Positions 9,593 through 21,697 of a DNA stretch of 64,000 bases are shown here, piece after piece. The notes beneath the pieces are model-generated. The model was not told where the DNA came from and ran no database searches. It worked only from the letters and a program-made list of their open reading frames with translations. This DNA comes from Pseudoips prasinana. Taxonomy: Eukaryota > Arthropoda > Insecta > Lepidoptera > Nolidae. The position numbers were made by a program, and so were the translations under genes. The stretch lies in NCBI GenBank assembly GCA_951640165.1, contig OX621250.1, positions 7,812,001 through 7,876,000 on the forward strand, read 5' to 3'. Positions within the stretch are counted from its first letter, which is position 1, and the number at the start of each line of letters is the position of its first letter.

Positions 9593-10189
9593 ATGTACGG
9601 AGTCATTAGAAAATGTGCGGACGAAGTCGCGGGCACAGCTACTTGTCTATAAATCATATAAAATGAAAATAATCTTACATTTTTTTTATTATTTAATAAA
9701 GTACCAAGTATAGTACTTTATATGTATTACAATCTAGTCTAGATACTAATAAGTAATTTTCTATTAACCTAAACTCCTATATAAACATAATTCATTCTAA
9801 GAATCAGTCCACCGACTTTCCTTAGTCATATTTGTTAAGGGGAAGACACTTTGTTCATGTGTTCTTTATAATTACATTATTGCTAACACTAATCACTTAA
9901 TACACTAATCACGACACTAGTTCATAGGGTTTTGTTCTCTTTAAACGTCTCACTAGCTCTGTCATAAATCTTACATAATACAAAAATGTAACATTTTGAA
10001 CCAATGATCAGACAAGGTTTTAATAATCTCGTCGACGAAGCCTGACCTCGTATCACTAGATATTACAGCAATTTCTTGGGACGGCTTAGCGCACAGATTA
10101 ATGGCCTTAATAAGACGTTAAGGCGTCGGGGTAAAATTGAAAATATTTCTTTTTGATAAACTTATGTCTTGAGGTTTTTTCAGATTAAG
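9593..10189. other. Helitron 3'-end fragment, then sequence without recognised genes
   Basis: 9615-9643 resembles the 3' end of the Helitron family at 46624-46802 (GCGGACGAAG..CGCGGGCACAGCTA). The rest is AT-rich with no supported coding or RNA gene. Confidence 0.4.
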
Positions 10190-10560
10190 TCTTCGTTCGC
10201 ATGATGCAGACAGCGCTCGGCGACTTCGCAAATCTAACTCAAACCGACGCATAATCCTGCACCACGACAATGCAAGCTCACACGCGCTCGTCAAACGATT
10301 GAGTATTTGAAGCAGGAAAAAGTAGAAATTCTTGACTATCCTCCGTACAGTCCTGACCTAAGCCCTAAAGATTTCTTTACATTTCCTAAAATTAAGACAA
10401 GTTTTCGTGGTCAAAGGTTCTAGTCCGGTGAAGAAGCAGTCGACGCTTTCAAGTCAACCATTTTGAACACCTCCACTAGAGTGGAAGAAATGTTATAATA
10501 ACTGGTTTGAAAGAATGGAAAAGTGTAGCTACGTGGTGAATACTTTTAAAAACAATAAAA
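10190..10560 (+). pseudogene. mariner-family transposase, C-terminal relic
   Basis: Conserved mariner blocks are readable: RIILHHDNASSHA (second catalytic Asp), a 1-nt frameshift near 10287, then RQTIEYLKQEKVEILDYPP, YSPDLSPKDFF (third catalytic Asp of DD34D), FPKIKTSFRGQRF, a TAG, SGEEAVDAFKSTIL, and a degraded end with VRGEYF-like residues. The N-terminal HTH and first catalytic Asp were not found. It is an old inactive copy; terminal repeats were not identified. Confidence 0.85.
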
Positions 10561-10848
10561 AGTACTAAGTATAATGTTCTGATTGTGTTTTTTTCTTCAA
10601 ACGACAAAACTTAAAAGGCGTGCCTCTTATGAGTCATGTAGGAAGGAAACTAATTATTTTTAGATAAAATTCAAAAAGTCATTTATTCCGTTATAATATT
10701 ACATTTGTGTGGAATCGTCAATTTTTTTTTACCCTACCGTGGCAGCTACTGAGAAACACTGCCAGAAAACTCAGTAGGAATCCTTTTTTAAAATATTTAT
10801 TTCTTACATAAAGTTACATTGTATTTAAATGTGTTAATTTAGAGCGAC

Positions 10849-13799
10849 TCAATCCCAAGCTGTTTTGTCACTTAAATAATCAGAAGTTTTGTAGTAAGCC
10901 CTGCTACACAATTTGGCTTTTATAATTCTTTTAAACTTATTCATAGACATATGTCGGATATCACTGGGAAGTTTGTTATAGAATCTTATACATTGCCCCA
11001 TAAAAGGGTTACTTACTTTGTGGAGACGGGTGGTATGTAACACAAAGTTATGTTTATATCTAGTATTTATATTATGAGTATCACTCCTTTTACAGAAGGA
11101 GTCTTTATATTTATGCATATAAATTAGATTCTCATATATATACTGACATGCTACAGTCAGAATGTTAATCTCTTTAAACTTCTCTCTCAAAGATTCTCGC
11201 GGACCAAGTTTATATATGGCTCTTACAGCTCTTTTTTTGCAATACAAATATGGTGTTAATGTCCGCAGCGCTACCCCAGAGAAGAATTCCATAGGACATT
11301 ATACTATGAAAATAACTGAAATAAACCATTCTAGCCGTATCCACATCAGTAAGCCGTCTTATAGTTTTAACAGCATATGGAGCAGAACTTAATTTGCCTG
11401 ATAGTTTTTTCTATTTGTAGGCCCCATTGTAGTTTTGAATCAATTGTGATACCCAAGAACACAGTTGACTCAACAGGGGTCAATCCAGCCCCATTAAGCT
11501 GTACGGTAGCCACCTGTTTTACATTAGGTGTAGAGAATTTGATGACTTTAGTTTTATTCTCATTTAGCAAAAGATTATTGGCATTAAACCAATGAACAAC
11601 TTTAGAGATTGCGTCATTTACTTCGTCATAATTGCGTAATTGTCGATTTATTTTAAACGTCAATGAAGTATCGTCCGCAAACAAAACAATCTCATGTTTA
11701 TCCCTTACATAGTAGGGTAAGTCGTTAATATAGATTAAAAATAAGAATGGGCCTAGAATCGATCCCTGTGGAACGCCCATTACCACTGGGGATCCCGCAG
11801 ATTTTTTACCATTTATATCGACCTTCTGAATTCTATTGCCTAAGTAAGAAGTCAAAAGTTCGAGAGCCTTGTTCCTGATGTGATCATGTCATGATGTCAT
11901 GATAAACGCAATCAAATGCTTTGGACAAATCGCAAAAAATGCATCCTGCGAGTCCTCCCAAGCCGCGAATATACTTTTTAACAGATTGACTCCTGCATCT
12001 ATAGTTGAACAACCCTTCGTGAATCCAAACTGTTTCCGATGAAGTAAATTATGTATATTAAAGTGACTGAGCAACTGGCTAAGCATTAGCTTTTCAAATA
12101 TTTTACTTAAAGTGGGCAATACGGAAATAGGTCGGAAATTCGAAGGATCTGAAGTATCACCAGCTTTAAACAATGGAATAATTTTACTATACTTCATCAA
12201 GTCAGGAAATACGCCAGATGCGACACAGCAATTGAACACAGCAGCTAGATGTGGGGCGATTATAGTTATTATTGATGAAATAGTCTTAACATATAAACCC
12301 CACAGATCCCTAGTGTTTTTCATATTAATACTTTTGAAAGCATTCAAAATATCTTTAGAGTTAACCACCGAGAATTCAAAATCTGTGCCACACTTCTCTA
12401 CGCTTTGCTGGAGTATTAGCTCAGCAGATACAGAAGAAGACCCGAGAGATTTGGTAACATCGATTGGAACATTAGAAAAATATTTTTCTAACTCAGTCGC
12501 AACTTCTAAATGGCTTTTAATGTCAACATTATTTATTCTTAAATTAAAATCACGACTACGTATTTTTTTCCTACCTGTCTCAGTATTAATAATCTTCCAA
12601 GTAGTTTTAATAATATTTGTCGATTTTTTTATAATATTTTTTAAGTACAACGATTTAGCAATGGAACAGGCTCTTCTAAAGGTTTTGGCATATTGTTTTA
12701 CATGTTCTAGAAAAGTCGTATTTGGATTATAGGATCTTTTTTCATACAATTTATATAATTGATTGCGACTTTTATAAATTCCTGGAGTTGCCCAATCACA
12801 GAACATCAGACGGTCACTTACAGACAACTGTTTGGGTGTGAATATTGAGCAGAACTCACAGTTAATCAAGTTGAACAAAGAGTTGTACAAGTGATCCGGA
12901 TCACTATGATAGGGCAACAATGCCAGTTTTCTTGCTATATTATATTTAAATATTCCTAAACGGCTTTCACTATATGGTATGTAACTTATTTGTGTACTTT
13001 GAACCTTTGAAGAATTTGAAAAAGTGACCAACTGACCAGAATGATCTGACTGAATCTTATTAATTATTAATTTATGTAAAGGTTTTGCCGAGCTAAATAT
13101 ATTGTCAATGCATGTAGCACTTGTGGCAGTAACTCTAGTTGGTTCTGTAAAGTTGTGATGTGAATTATAGGACTTAAACAAATTAAAAAAATTACAACTT
13201 GTTGAGTTTTTCTCCAAAATATTTACATTAAAATCTCCACAAATGATAACAGTTTTATGGCTATTAGATAACTTATTCAAGGCATCCTCCATAATGTCTG
13301 AAAAGGTATCAAATGGTGCACAAGGAGGTTTGTAAAGACTCACAACAATAAATCGCTCCAACTCAACACATGAGATCTCTACTACTCGCTCAACAGAGAG
13401 GCTCACGAGGTCACTTCTTTCTTTAAATTTCAACAAATTATTTATTAATATTAGAGAGCCACCATGAATACACTTTTCTCTGATGAATGAGCTTGCAACC
13501 TGGTGATTATTGAAGCTGGAAATGAATTGATGGCGTTGTAGCCAGTGCTCAGTTAAGCATAAAATATCAATATTGCTACAATTCAAAAACAACTCCAATA
13601 CTAACTCTTTCGCCATCAAACCTTGAATATTTTGATGCACCAGGTTGGTAAAATTTTTTTGGTTTTTCTTATTGTAGGCATTTATGTTTGATGCGTTCAC
13701 ATTATTTTCCATTACAAGATCTGAACATTCCTTATCATGCTGGACAGTACAATTAATATTTGAATTTGCTATTACGCAAGAGTGATTCTCTATTGTCAT
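10849..13799 (-). pseudogene. LINE ORF2: endonuclease and reverse transcriptase, three broken frames
   Basis: Starting at the ATG at 13799, the APE-type endonuclease shows LVHQNIQGL, LTEHWL, ICGDFNVN and SDHSGQ. RT follows with FRPISVLPTLSKIFEKL and QFGFTKGCST. A frameshift near 11935 moves the catalytic DLSKAFDCVYHD block out of the first frame. The next frame (11855-11367) has GVPQGSILGPFLF and LFADDTSL, so the catalytic Asp pair is intact. A further lesion near 11300-11367 separates the last frame (11292-10849), which ends in the family-typical FYNKLPSDIR and YLSDKTAWD. In a live element the protein nicks DNA and copies its own RNA at the cut. This copy is inactive. Confidence 0.85.
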
Positions 13800-13804
13800 A
13801 TCAG

Positions 13805-15465
13805 TTAATTTAAATTATCCTGTATACAGATGTCACCATTCAAGCTGGATATGTCATTGTCAGTAGGAAAAGTACTGACATTATCTATAGCATCAGTACA
13901 TTGCTCAATAGGAGCAGTATGTTTAGCCAAGTTCTTGGCTGAAATATGAAAACAATAACATAGCGACAAAGTTATTTGTCTGGTATAAAAACTAGGCAGA
14001 TAACAATAGTTATCTTTTGTCAAATAAAAGGGTTTCTTAACATAGGAGTTAATGTCAATTACATGTAGTTTTACTCTCATGTAGGTAGATATTGTATGTA
14101 ATGTCAATTTCAAATTATACCTTATCCTATTTTCCTCCTGTGACAAACTATGGCTATAAGGCAATGTAAACATAATAATTTTACTTATATTTAAATGATC
14201 TAAACAATCAATATACTGTATTAGGGTTTTTTTGTTTAAATTACCCCTATTTTCCATAAAAAGAATTAGATTTCCATCATTTTTAAATTTATAATTAAAG
14301 ACCTTTTTAAAAATGTGGTGACAAGAGGCACCTGGCATACAAAAATTGATGTTTGAATGCCTTCTGTTGACAGTAGGCGCCCTAAGTTTTTACCTATTTT
14401 ATTTATCACTGAATATTGTTATTTCAGGTTTAAAAATATTTTTTTCATTACTTGTGTATGATTTAACTGCTAATGTTTTGTTCATTACAGATTGAGATTG
14501 ACTAATGAAACTAGTGCTATTCTTATCATTACTAATTTGCAATAAAGCAGAAGTATCATTTGGTGGTGAGGAACGGCTAAGTGACCGTTGACACATACAA
14601 GAATAATTATTGCTGAGCGATTCTAATCTTTCCTTATTATAATTGCCAAGGTCAATCAGCTCATTCATAGCCAGAATGTAATGTTGTGTCTGTTTTTCAG
14701 ATAGTTCATACTTTATTGATAATGTATGGAGTTCATCTTTAAGAGAGTCCATTTTCTTCTGTTGAGCTTCTAAATCACAAGAGTATTTTAAACAAACATT
14801 TTTTAATTTCATGGTATACATATTCAATTTTTCTATTAATTCTAATCATTCCCTATTTTGGCTACCATATTTAAAGAAGAATTTATGTTTTTTTATCAAG
14901 TTTTGGGACTTTCTAATGATTTTATTTATTTTTAGGTATGTTTTACATTTATTTTTGCTACAGCCATCAACCATTGAATTCATTTTAATACAATCATCAT
15001 CCCTTGTGGGAAGTTTTGTGCTACAGGACTGGTTATTGGCAGCAACAAAAACCATGGAAGGGTCTTTGACTACCAACTCATCATATAGTGTTTGGTTCTG
15101 TGAAGCAATTAAATTATGTTTTAATGATTGTAGTTGAGATCTCAGTAATGATATTTCATTATTAGCCTGTTCAAGTTGTTGTTCTAGGCTATGGGATTTG
15201 TTCAATGAATAGTCATATTCAATGCGACATTGATCAAAGCCGTCTATGATGATTTGGAGTCTATCCCGTGAGTCAATGGCATCTGTGTATTGGACATGTA
15301 ATTGTGACAATTGACTTTTTAAAAGTTTCACTTGGACTGATGACTCTAATAGTACTCTTTCATTTTCATCCCGTTCTTTGTCGAACCGATCACACAGCTG
15401 CTTTGAGGCTTGGAGTTCTTTCAAAGCCTTTTGAAGGTCAGTGGGTATCCTTAGGGGCGGTTTGT
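13805..15465 (-). pseudogene. LINE ORF1: coiled-coil protein with SGNH/esterase-like domain, broken
   Basis: Three frames together make one ORF1. The first (from about 15465 down to 14846) and second (14827-14399) are Leu/Gln/Glu-rich heptad-like coils (KALKELQASKQLCDRFDKER, LEQQLEQANNEISLLRSQLQ, MDSLKDELHTLSIKYELSEK). The third (14338-13805) starts MPGASCHHIFKKVF and contains LILFMENRGN and IIMFTLPYS, consistent with an SGNH-hydrolase-like fold found in ORF1 of CR1-type LINEs. Lesions lie near 14835 and 14398. The stop at 13805 is only 5 nt before the ORF2 ATG, an arrangement typical of coupled translation. The domain assignment is inferred from motif character only. Confidence 0.65.
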
Positions 15466-16590
15466 TGGAGTTGGAGTATACGCTTAGGGGCACTATGAGC
15501 CGCGAAGAAACCATAAAAAAAAATTTTTTTTGGTCTTTTTTTTTTTGGGACTTAGAATTTTTTTTTTTTTTTTTTCTTTAGTTTTACCAATTTCATTGCA
15601 GCAACGGATTGACCTTAACCCTAGCAATCAGTTAGGTCCTGAGACGCATGGTCCTACGACGCACCGTTTGCGAGTTAAGGGCTTTTGAACTTTTTCCTTT
15701 TTTTACAAAATACTCTATATTTACAAAAGGGTAGCTCGGAGGAAAGTCTTTTCGGGAAAGAAATTGTTGTTCTAGTCGTAAACCACAAAATGACGTCATA
15801 AAAGCCTGTGTAAATTAAAGAAAAAAAAATCATCAAAATTTTTCTAAGTCATTTGCCCCTGAGGCTACTCAAGCTGGAAGATCGACCGACACTTATAAAA
15901 ATTTTGATGATTTTTTTTTTTTCTTTAATTTTCACGGGGTTTTATGGCGTCATCTCGTGGTTTACGACTAGTACAACAATTTCTTCCCCGAAAAGATTTT
16001 CCTCCGAGCTACCCTTTTGTAAATATAGAGTATTTTGTAAAAAAAGGAAAAAGTTCAAAAGCCCCTAACTCGCAAACGGTGCGTCGTAGGACCATGCGTC
16101 TCAGGACCTAAACGGTTTCTGTAGACAAGGTTAGAACGCTGACGCAACAAAAATGGCCGAATTCTATATAAAAAAAAAAAAAAACCGAAAATTTTTCAAG
16201 TCATTTGCCCCTGAGGCTACTCAAGCTGGAAGATCGACCGACACTTATAAAAATTTTGATGATTTTTTTTTTCTTTCATTTTCACGGGGTTTTATGGCGT
16301 CATCTCGTGGTTTACGACTAGTACAACAATTTCTTCCCCGAAAAGATTTTCCTCCGAGCTACCCTTTTGTAAATATAGAGTATTTTGTAAAAAAAGGAAA
16401 AAGTTCAAAAGCCCCTAACTCGCAAACGGTGCGTCGTAGGACCATGCGTCTCAGGACCTAAATGATTCCTAGGGTTAAGGTCAATACGTTACTGCAATAA
16501 AATTCCAAAAAAAAAAAAAAAATCTAAAATTTTCAAATTTTTCTAAGTCCTCGCTCCATAGCGCCCCTAAGGCTACACTCCAACCCTTTT
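15465..16590. mobile_element. Large foldback (long inverted-repeat) element, no coding capacity
   Basis: Left arm 15465-15845 and right arms up to 16590 are inverted copies: TTGGAGTATACGCTTAGGGGC pairs with GCCCCTAAGGCTACACTCCAA near 16561-16582. GACCTTAACCCTAG (15612) pairs with CTAGGGTTAAGGTC (16470), and CATGGTCCTACGACGCACCG (about 15648) pairs with CGGTGCGTCGTAGGACCATG (about 16077 and 16427). The right side carries the unit twice as near-identical direct repeats (15850-16110 and 16200-16460). Long A and T runs separate the blocks. Open frames inside (e.g. 16153-16461) shift frame between the two repeat units and are probably not genes. Confidence 0.7.
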
Positions 16591-17947
16591 TGAAGTTTTT
16601 CTTCAGCTTGGCGAGCTAAGACACCACGAGTCAGAATACCATACATAGTTTCTGGATTGTTTACCGATCGATTGAACAAAGAATCGTATCACCGGTCGAC
16701 TCGAATGGGGTTATGTTCACGTATTTAATATCTAGACTAAGAAGTGATAACTTTGATTATATAACTTAGTCTATGCCAAATTAAATGATAGTTAATGATA
16801 TTCGATGTGCAATTACGCGTAAATGCAGTGGTTTTTACCTTTAAAGTCCATACAAATGTGCCGGTAACTGTCACAACACAATCACTTCACTCACACGAAT
16901 TTCACATACAAAATAAATACGTGGAACACTTTTAATACACTAAATACTCAGTGATTTACGGATAACTGGTCTTATTTACAATGAAAATACACTAATTTTT
17001 CATAAAAAATTTAAGACATTCAAAATCAGCTGTTTTTCTTTTTTTTTTTGAATTCAGTTTTACGGCTCTGGCTTCTTCGGCCTTATGAGCCTTCCGTAAA
17101 ATATATTTATATTTCATTTATTTTCGTCATGTCAAGTAAAGTCCGTCACAGTCAAGTCATATTTTAGATTCAACACAGAAAATCGCAATTCACGGCAATA
17201 TGGCACTTTCTTCCACTTGTGTACGTTGTCCATGATGTTATGTCTAAAAATCCACCATATTTACACATAAAAACTTGAATTTACACCAGTTTTGAAAATC
17301 AAACAATACCCTGATGCGTCTTTTTCCGCGTTGGCGCCAAAACTCCCAAAATCAGCTGTTAGCGATAGTGTTGCCACCAGGAAAAAAAAAGACGAATGAA
17401 AAAATTATGATAGATACATATGATGAAGAATCGTAAATTAATGACATGATCATATTTGCATCGACCAAATATGAAACTTATGCAGACATTCTGGAGAGGC
17501 TCGTAGATATTTGAAGTACTTAAATCGAAGGCGCATTTAGATGAGATTTTCGTATTTGATACACATTATTAACAAATGTTTATTAAAGCAATATGAGAAT
17601 CAAATGTCATATACCCAACATAAGTTACGAATACTTTAGGTTTGTGGTCATTTTTTTGATATTTTATATTTCTATCGCCAATATCTTCAATGCATCATCT
17701 TAATAGGTTATATTTAAATATAATACCTATATTCGTGGTATGGTTCGCGTATAAACTACATGGAAACAAGTCCGCGGTCCGTAGAGAAAACCTCGGGTTA
17801 ATGAAGATAGGATATCATTGTTATTTCCCAACATCATCATCAAAGTAGTATCGTCATCTTAGTATACGATAAATAAGTCAGGTAGTGTTGTTTATCAAAC
17901 AATATCATCTCATATTTTGTGCGGTATAGAATCTGGACCTTACACAA
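16591..17947. other. Unique-looking sequence without recognised genes
   Basis: No conserved ORF, RNA gene or repeat family was recognised. Two AATCAGCTGTT motifs occur near 17023 and 17351. A degraded host intergenic or regulatory segment is possible but cannot be shown. Confidence 0.4.
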
Positions 17948-18132
17948 TCCTACTAATATTATAAAGGCAAAAGTTTGTGAGTGTATGAGTGTGTATGTTT
18001 GTTACTTCTTCACGTCTAAACGGCTGGAGCGATTTTAATAAAATGTGATATGGAGTTAGCTGTCACCCTGGATTAACACATATGCTATAATTTATAAAGT
18101 TTAATGCGAGTAAAACTGCAGGGCACAGCTAG
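17948..18132 (+). mobile_element. Lep1-type mini-Helitron
   Basis: Starts TCCTACTAATATTATAAAGG and ends CTGCAGGGCACAGCTAG followed by T. The internal blocks AAGTTTGTGAGTGTATGAG and GGATTAACACATATGCTATAA are those of the lepidopteran Lep1 family. The R1 LINE begins immediately downstream. Confidence 0.85.
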
Positions 18133-18188
18133 TTAACCATGTATTTTCTATGTTCATTGCATCCAACGTCCGTGAGAACGTAGTCTAG

Positions 18189-19976
18189 AGCTCGCTTCGC
18201 CCTAAAATAAGTGCGGATGAGGATGAAATCGATGACGTGGACTTGGCGTTTATACTGGACCCCACTCAGGGTCCAGTCAACACCAAGAATAAGAGCAGAC
18301 TGCCCCGGGTCGAGGATCTGGTCGAGGAGCTTCGACAGCAGCCGACAGCCGACCTGGGTGCAGTGATCCAGGAGTCGCTGGCGGCGGTGGAAAAGGTGGC
18401 GGACACGTCCCGAAACCTCAAGGGAGATTTCGTGCGTGTCCTGCGACTTGCGGCGCGGAAAGCCCAGGCGGCCGCCGCCGATTTACACGGGAGGACCAGT
18501 GGGAGTTCACTCGAGCTGGAAATTCAGCGGCTACGCTCCCAGCTGGCCTCTTTGGAGGCGCGAGTGGCTGCCATGGCCACAGAGATGGCGGAGCTGCGCG
18601 GTCGAGAGATCGGGGCTTTTCCGCCATTGCAGTCACCATCTCGGCCGTCGCATCCTTTGCGGTCTCTTCCGTCGTCACCATCTCAGCCACCGTTGCCGAG
18701 TCCGTCACCGCAGCGAGAAACCGGCAGGAGCTTACGGGAGGCACCTTCGGCCCTGGAACAGTGGAGGAGCAGTGTTGGCGCTTCTCCTTCTGTCGCAGCC
18801 CGGGAAATTCTAAGCTCGTCAACCGAGAAGATTGCGGCCCTCCTAGACCGCAAAATAGGAGAAATGGGTCGCATCTGGGATCAGCGCTTAGTCCAGATGC
18901 GCCAAGATATAATATCGGCGATCTTCCCGGGGCGGGCTATCCACCCACCGCTCGCTGCGAGCGTGGTGCCGCCCCAAGCGCCACCCACCGCGAAGCGGGG
19001 TGGCCGGCAGCGGAGACGGGCTGCCGCCGCAGAGGCCGCTGCGGTTCGAGCTACAACAATACCGGTGCGGCCAGCGCCACCGCCACCCGCCGAGGGCACA
19101 TGGGCCCAGGTGGTTGGCCGAAAGGCCAAGGCAAAGGCTGTCCACCAAGAGGCCGATCGGGCTGCCGCGACCTCCATCGTCCGCGGCAGTGACGATCAAC
19201 CTGCCGTCGACCTCGGCCACTACCATGGCCGAGGTTATGAAGATGGCTAGGACCAAGGTCCAATTGAAGGACCTTGGCCTGGAGGCGGGCCTTCGCTCTA
19301 AGAGGGCCTTGACCGGGGGCCTCATTTTGAGGATCCCTGGTCCAGAGGGGTCCGCGAAGGCGGATGCCCTGACCTCCCGGCTAAGGGAGGCCTTAGCCGA
19401 GACGGATGCGGTGGTGGCGCACCCAGTCGCAATGGGAGAGCTCCGGGTGATGGACCTGGACGACTCCGCCGACCCCACCGAAGTGGCAGAAACTTTAGCC
19501 ACGGCGGGGGATGTGCCGTCGCCGACGTAAAGGTCGGTGAAATTCGGTTCTCTCCGTCGGGCTTAGGTTCGGTATGGGTTCGGTGCCCACTAGTGGCCGC
19601 CCGCAAATTAGCGGCACTTGGCCGGGTACTAGTGGGCTGGATGTCGGTCCGGATGGTGGCGCTTCCACCTAGAGCTCTCCAGTGCTACCGCTGCCTGGAG
19701 AAAGGGCACGTCAGGGCTCGGTGCATGGGGTGCGACCGGAGCGCGTCGTACTTCGTCTGTGGCCAACAGGGCCACAAGGCGAAGGAATGCACGACGCGCG
19801 CCCCTCACTGCGTAGTGTGTGCCGACCTTGGCAGACCGGCAAACCATCGCCTGGGCAGCGGTAGGTGCACGCCACCCAAGAGAAAGGGAGCGGGACGTCC
19901 TGCCACGTCCGCTCCTACATCGTCGCGGTCCAACGATCCGGGCTCTGGCCCCGGTAGGGTGTCCATGGATGTGTAA
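18189..19976 (+). pseudogene. R1-clade LINE ORF1 (gag-like, CCHC zinc knuckles), frameshifted
   Basis: The frame opens at 18189 after a stop and runs without a clear ATG through VIQESLAAVEKVADTSRNLK, an Ala/Arg-rich helix region and a Pro-rich linker to about 19200. The conserved core continues in another frame (MAEVMKMARTKVQLKDLGLE, ALTGGLILRIPGPEGSAKAD, LDDSADPTEVAETLATAG) to a stop at 19530. It then shifts again to the zinc-knuckle segment 19593-19976: CYRCLEKGHVRARC, CGQQGHKAKEC and CVVCADLGRPANHRLGSGRC. This three-knuckle layout is characteristic of R1-clade nucleic-acid-binding ORF1 proteins. The knuckle-one spacing is normal, and the second knuckle has lost its first Cys context (YFVCGQQGHK). 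At least two frameshifts make it non-functional. Confidence 0.85.
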
Positions 19977-21697
19977 ACATTCTTTCCCCCCCAACATATT
20001 TTGCAGGGCAACTTGAACCACTGCATCGCTGCGCAAGCTCTTCTTGCGCAGACGATTGCTGAGCGTTCGGTTGCCCTAGCGATAGTGGCGGAGCCTCACT
20101 CCGTTCCCAACCACCCTCGTTGGTTCGGGGCGGATGGGGGCCTCGTCGCCATTTATTGGGCAGGGGGGGAACGTGACCCCCATTGCACACTCCTGGCCAA
20201 GGGGCCCGGATTCGTCATCGTGGAGTGGGGACCAGCAGTCGTGGTGGGCTGCTACATCTCCCCGAATTGCGGCCTCGCAAATTTTGAGGCGTACCTGGAC
20301 GGGCTAATGTTTCGTTTGGGGTGGCATTGGCGGTGAGTTTAGACATCGTCAACGCCTTCAACTCCGTCCCCTGGCGGGCGATACGGGAGGCACTGGTCCA
20401 TCATAACGTGCCTCCTTATTTCCGTGGTATAGTCGGGGCATATTTGCGCGACAGGACGATTCAGGTCGGAACGGGATTGAGATCCAGAGGGAGCTCTCCT
20501 GCGGGGTTCCTCAGGGGTCCGTGTTGGGACCTCTGCTATGGAGCCTTGCGTACGATGCGGTCCTGCGGATAAGCCTCCCTCCTGGAGTGAGCGTCGTCTG
20601 CTATGCGGACGACACGCTCGTCATAGCCCGGGAGGTAAGCTTCCAGCGGGCGGTACGGCTCGCCAAACTCGGAGTTGCGTGTGTCGTCGCGGCCATTTTG
20701 AGACTGGGCCTTCGGGTAGCGCCTCACAAGACCGAGGCGCTATGGTTCCACGGCTTACGCCGTAGGGAGGAACCACCCAGTATGTCGATGCGTGTAGGTG
20801 ACGCAGAGGTCAGGGTGGGTCGGTACATGAAGTACCTGGGCCTCACCCTAGACAGCCGATGGGGCTTCGAGGAGCATTTCGGGCGTCTGGCCCCCCGAGT
20901 ACGCCGGGTAACCGGTGCGTTACACCGGCTTTTGCCGAAGCTCGGGGGTCCCAGGGAAGAAGTTCGCCGCCTCTACGGAGGTGTCGTGCGATCCATGGTC
21001 CTCTATGGGGCGCCCGTCTGGTCTGAACGCCTGACGGGCGCCTCCCGCTGCAGAGCTATTTTGAATAGCCTGCAGCGTGTGGTGGCCATACGGGTCGCAC
21101 GAGGATACCGGACGGTATCCTTTTAGGCGGCGACACTCCTGGCGCGCCTCCCGCCGTTTGATCCCCTGGCGGCAGTCGACGCGACGGTTTACACCGAGAT
21201 TCGCGTCCGCCGGGAGAGTGGTAAGGCGCCAGAGCAGACGGCTTGAGTTGCGCCTGAACGCGAGCCAACGTGCCGTCGGTTCTATCCTGCCTCACCTCGA
21301 GGCCTGGGTGGGAAGGAAGGGCGGTTACGTCATCTACAGACTGACTCAGATACTCACCGGACACGGGTGTTTCGGTGAGTATCTGTGCCGGATCGGCCGA
21401 GAAGTGACGACACATTGTCACCATTGCGGGAGCGCCCTAGACTCAGCCCATCATACGCTGGAGGAGTGCCCGGCCTGGGAGGCCGAGAGACGAGTCCTGG
21501 TCGCTGAGATCGGACGGGATCTTTCGCCGCCAGCAGTCGTGTATGCGATGCTGGCTGGCGACTCCACCAAATGGGACGCCGTGCTCTCCTTCTGCGAAGC
21601 AGTCATGCTCCAGAAGGAGGTCGCCGAGCGGGATCGGGAACGAGCCGACTCCGCTCTTAGACGGAGGAGGCGTCGGGGCGGCGGCGGCAGCCGTTAG
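19977..21697 (+). pseudogene. R1-clade LINE ORF2, internal EN-RT deletion and in-frame stop
   Basis: The endonuclease start reads QGNLNHCIAAQALLAQ, LAIVAEPHSVP and GPAVVVGCYISPNCGLANFEAY (about 20001-20300). At about 20320-20326 the frame jumps directly to RT AVSLDIVNAFNSVPWRAIREAL, so the rest of EN and the RT fingers are deleted. A small deletion near 20465 shifts frame. The catalytic block GVSVVCYADDTLVIARE (about 20586-20632) survives. A TAG at 21124-21126 follows RGYRTVSF, at the same codon as in copy 1. The C-terminal zinc-binding segment THCHHCGSALDSAHHTLEECPAW (about 21410-21480) and a basic tail end at 21697. It cannot be translated into one enzyme. Confidence 0.88.

Larger units (their letters stand above)
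10722..15465 (-). mobile_element. CR1/Jockey-superfamily LINE, degenerate, minus strand
   Basis: A minus-strand order of coiled-coil plus SGNH-like ORF1, a 5-nt gap, then EN-RT ORF2 and a 3' UTR ending in an A-run near 10722. The length (~4.7 kb) is close to a full element, but the 5' end stops at the foldback repeat beginning near 15465, and every ORF carries frameshifts or stops. No target duplication was found because the 5' boundary is uncertain. Confidence 0.75.

Noticed and set aside
16153..16461. 102-codon frame in the foldback element
   Set aside because: The near-identical unit at 15850-16110 has the corresponding frame interrupted, so it is not conserved as protein.
18418..19502. 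Several 100-200-codon frames on the opposite strand of the R1 ORF1
   Set aside because: Shadow frames caused by GC-rich coding sequence; the gag motifs and zinc knuckles are on the plus strand.
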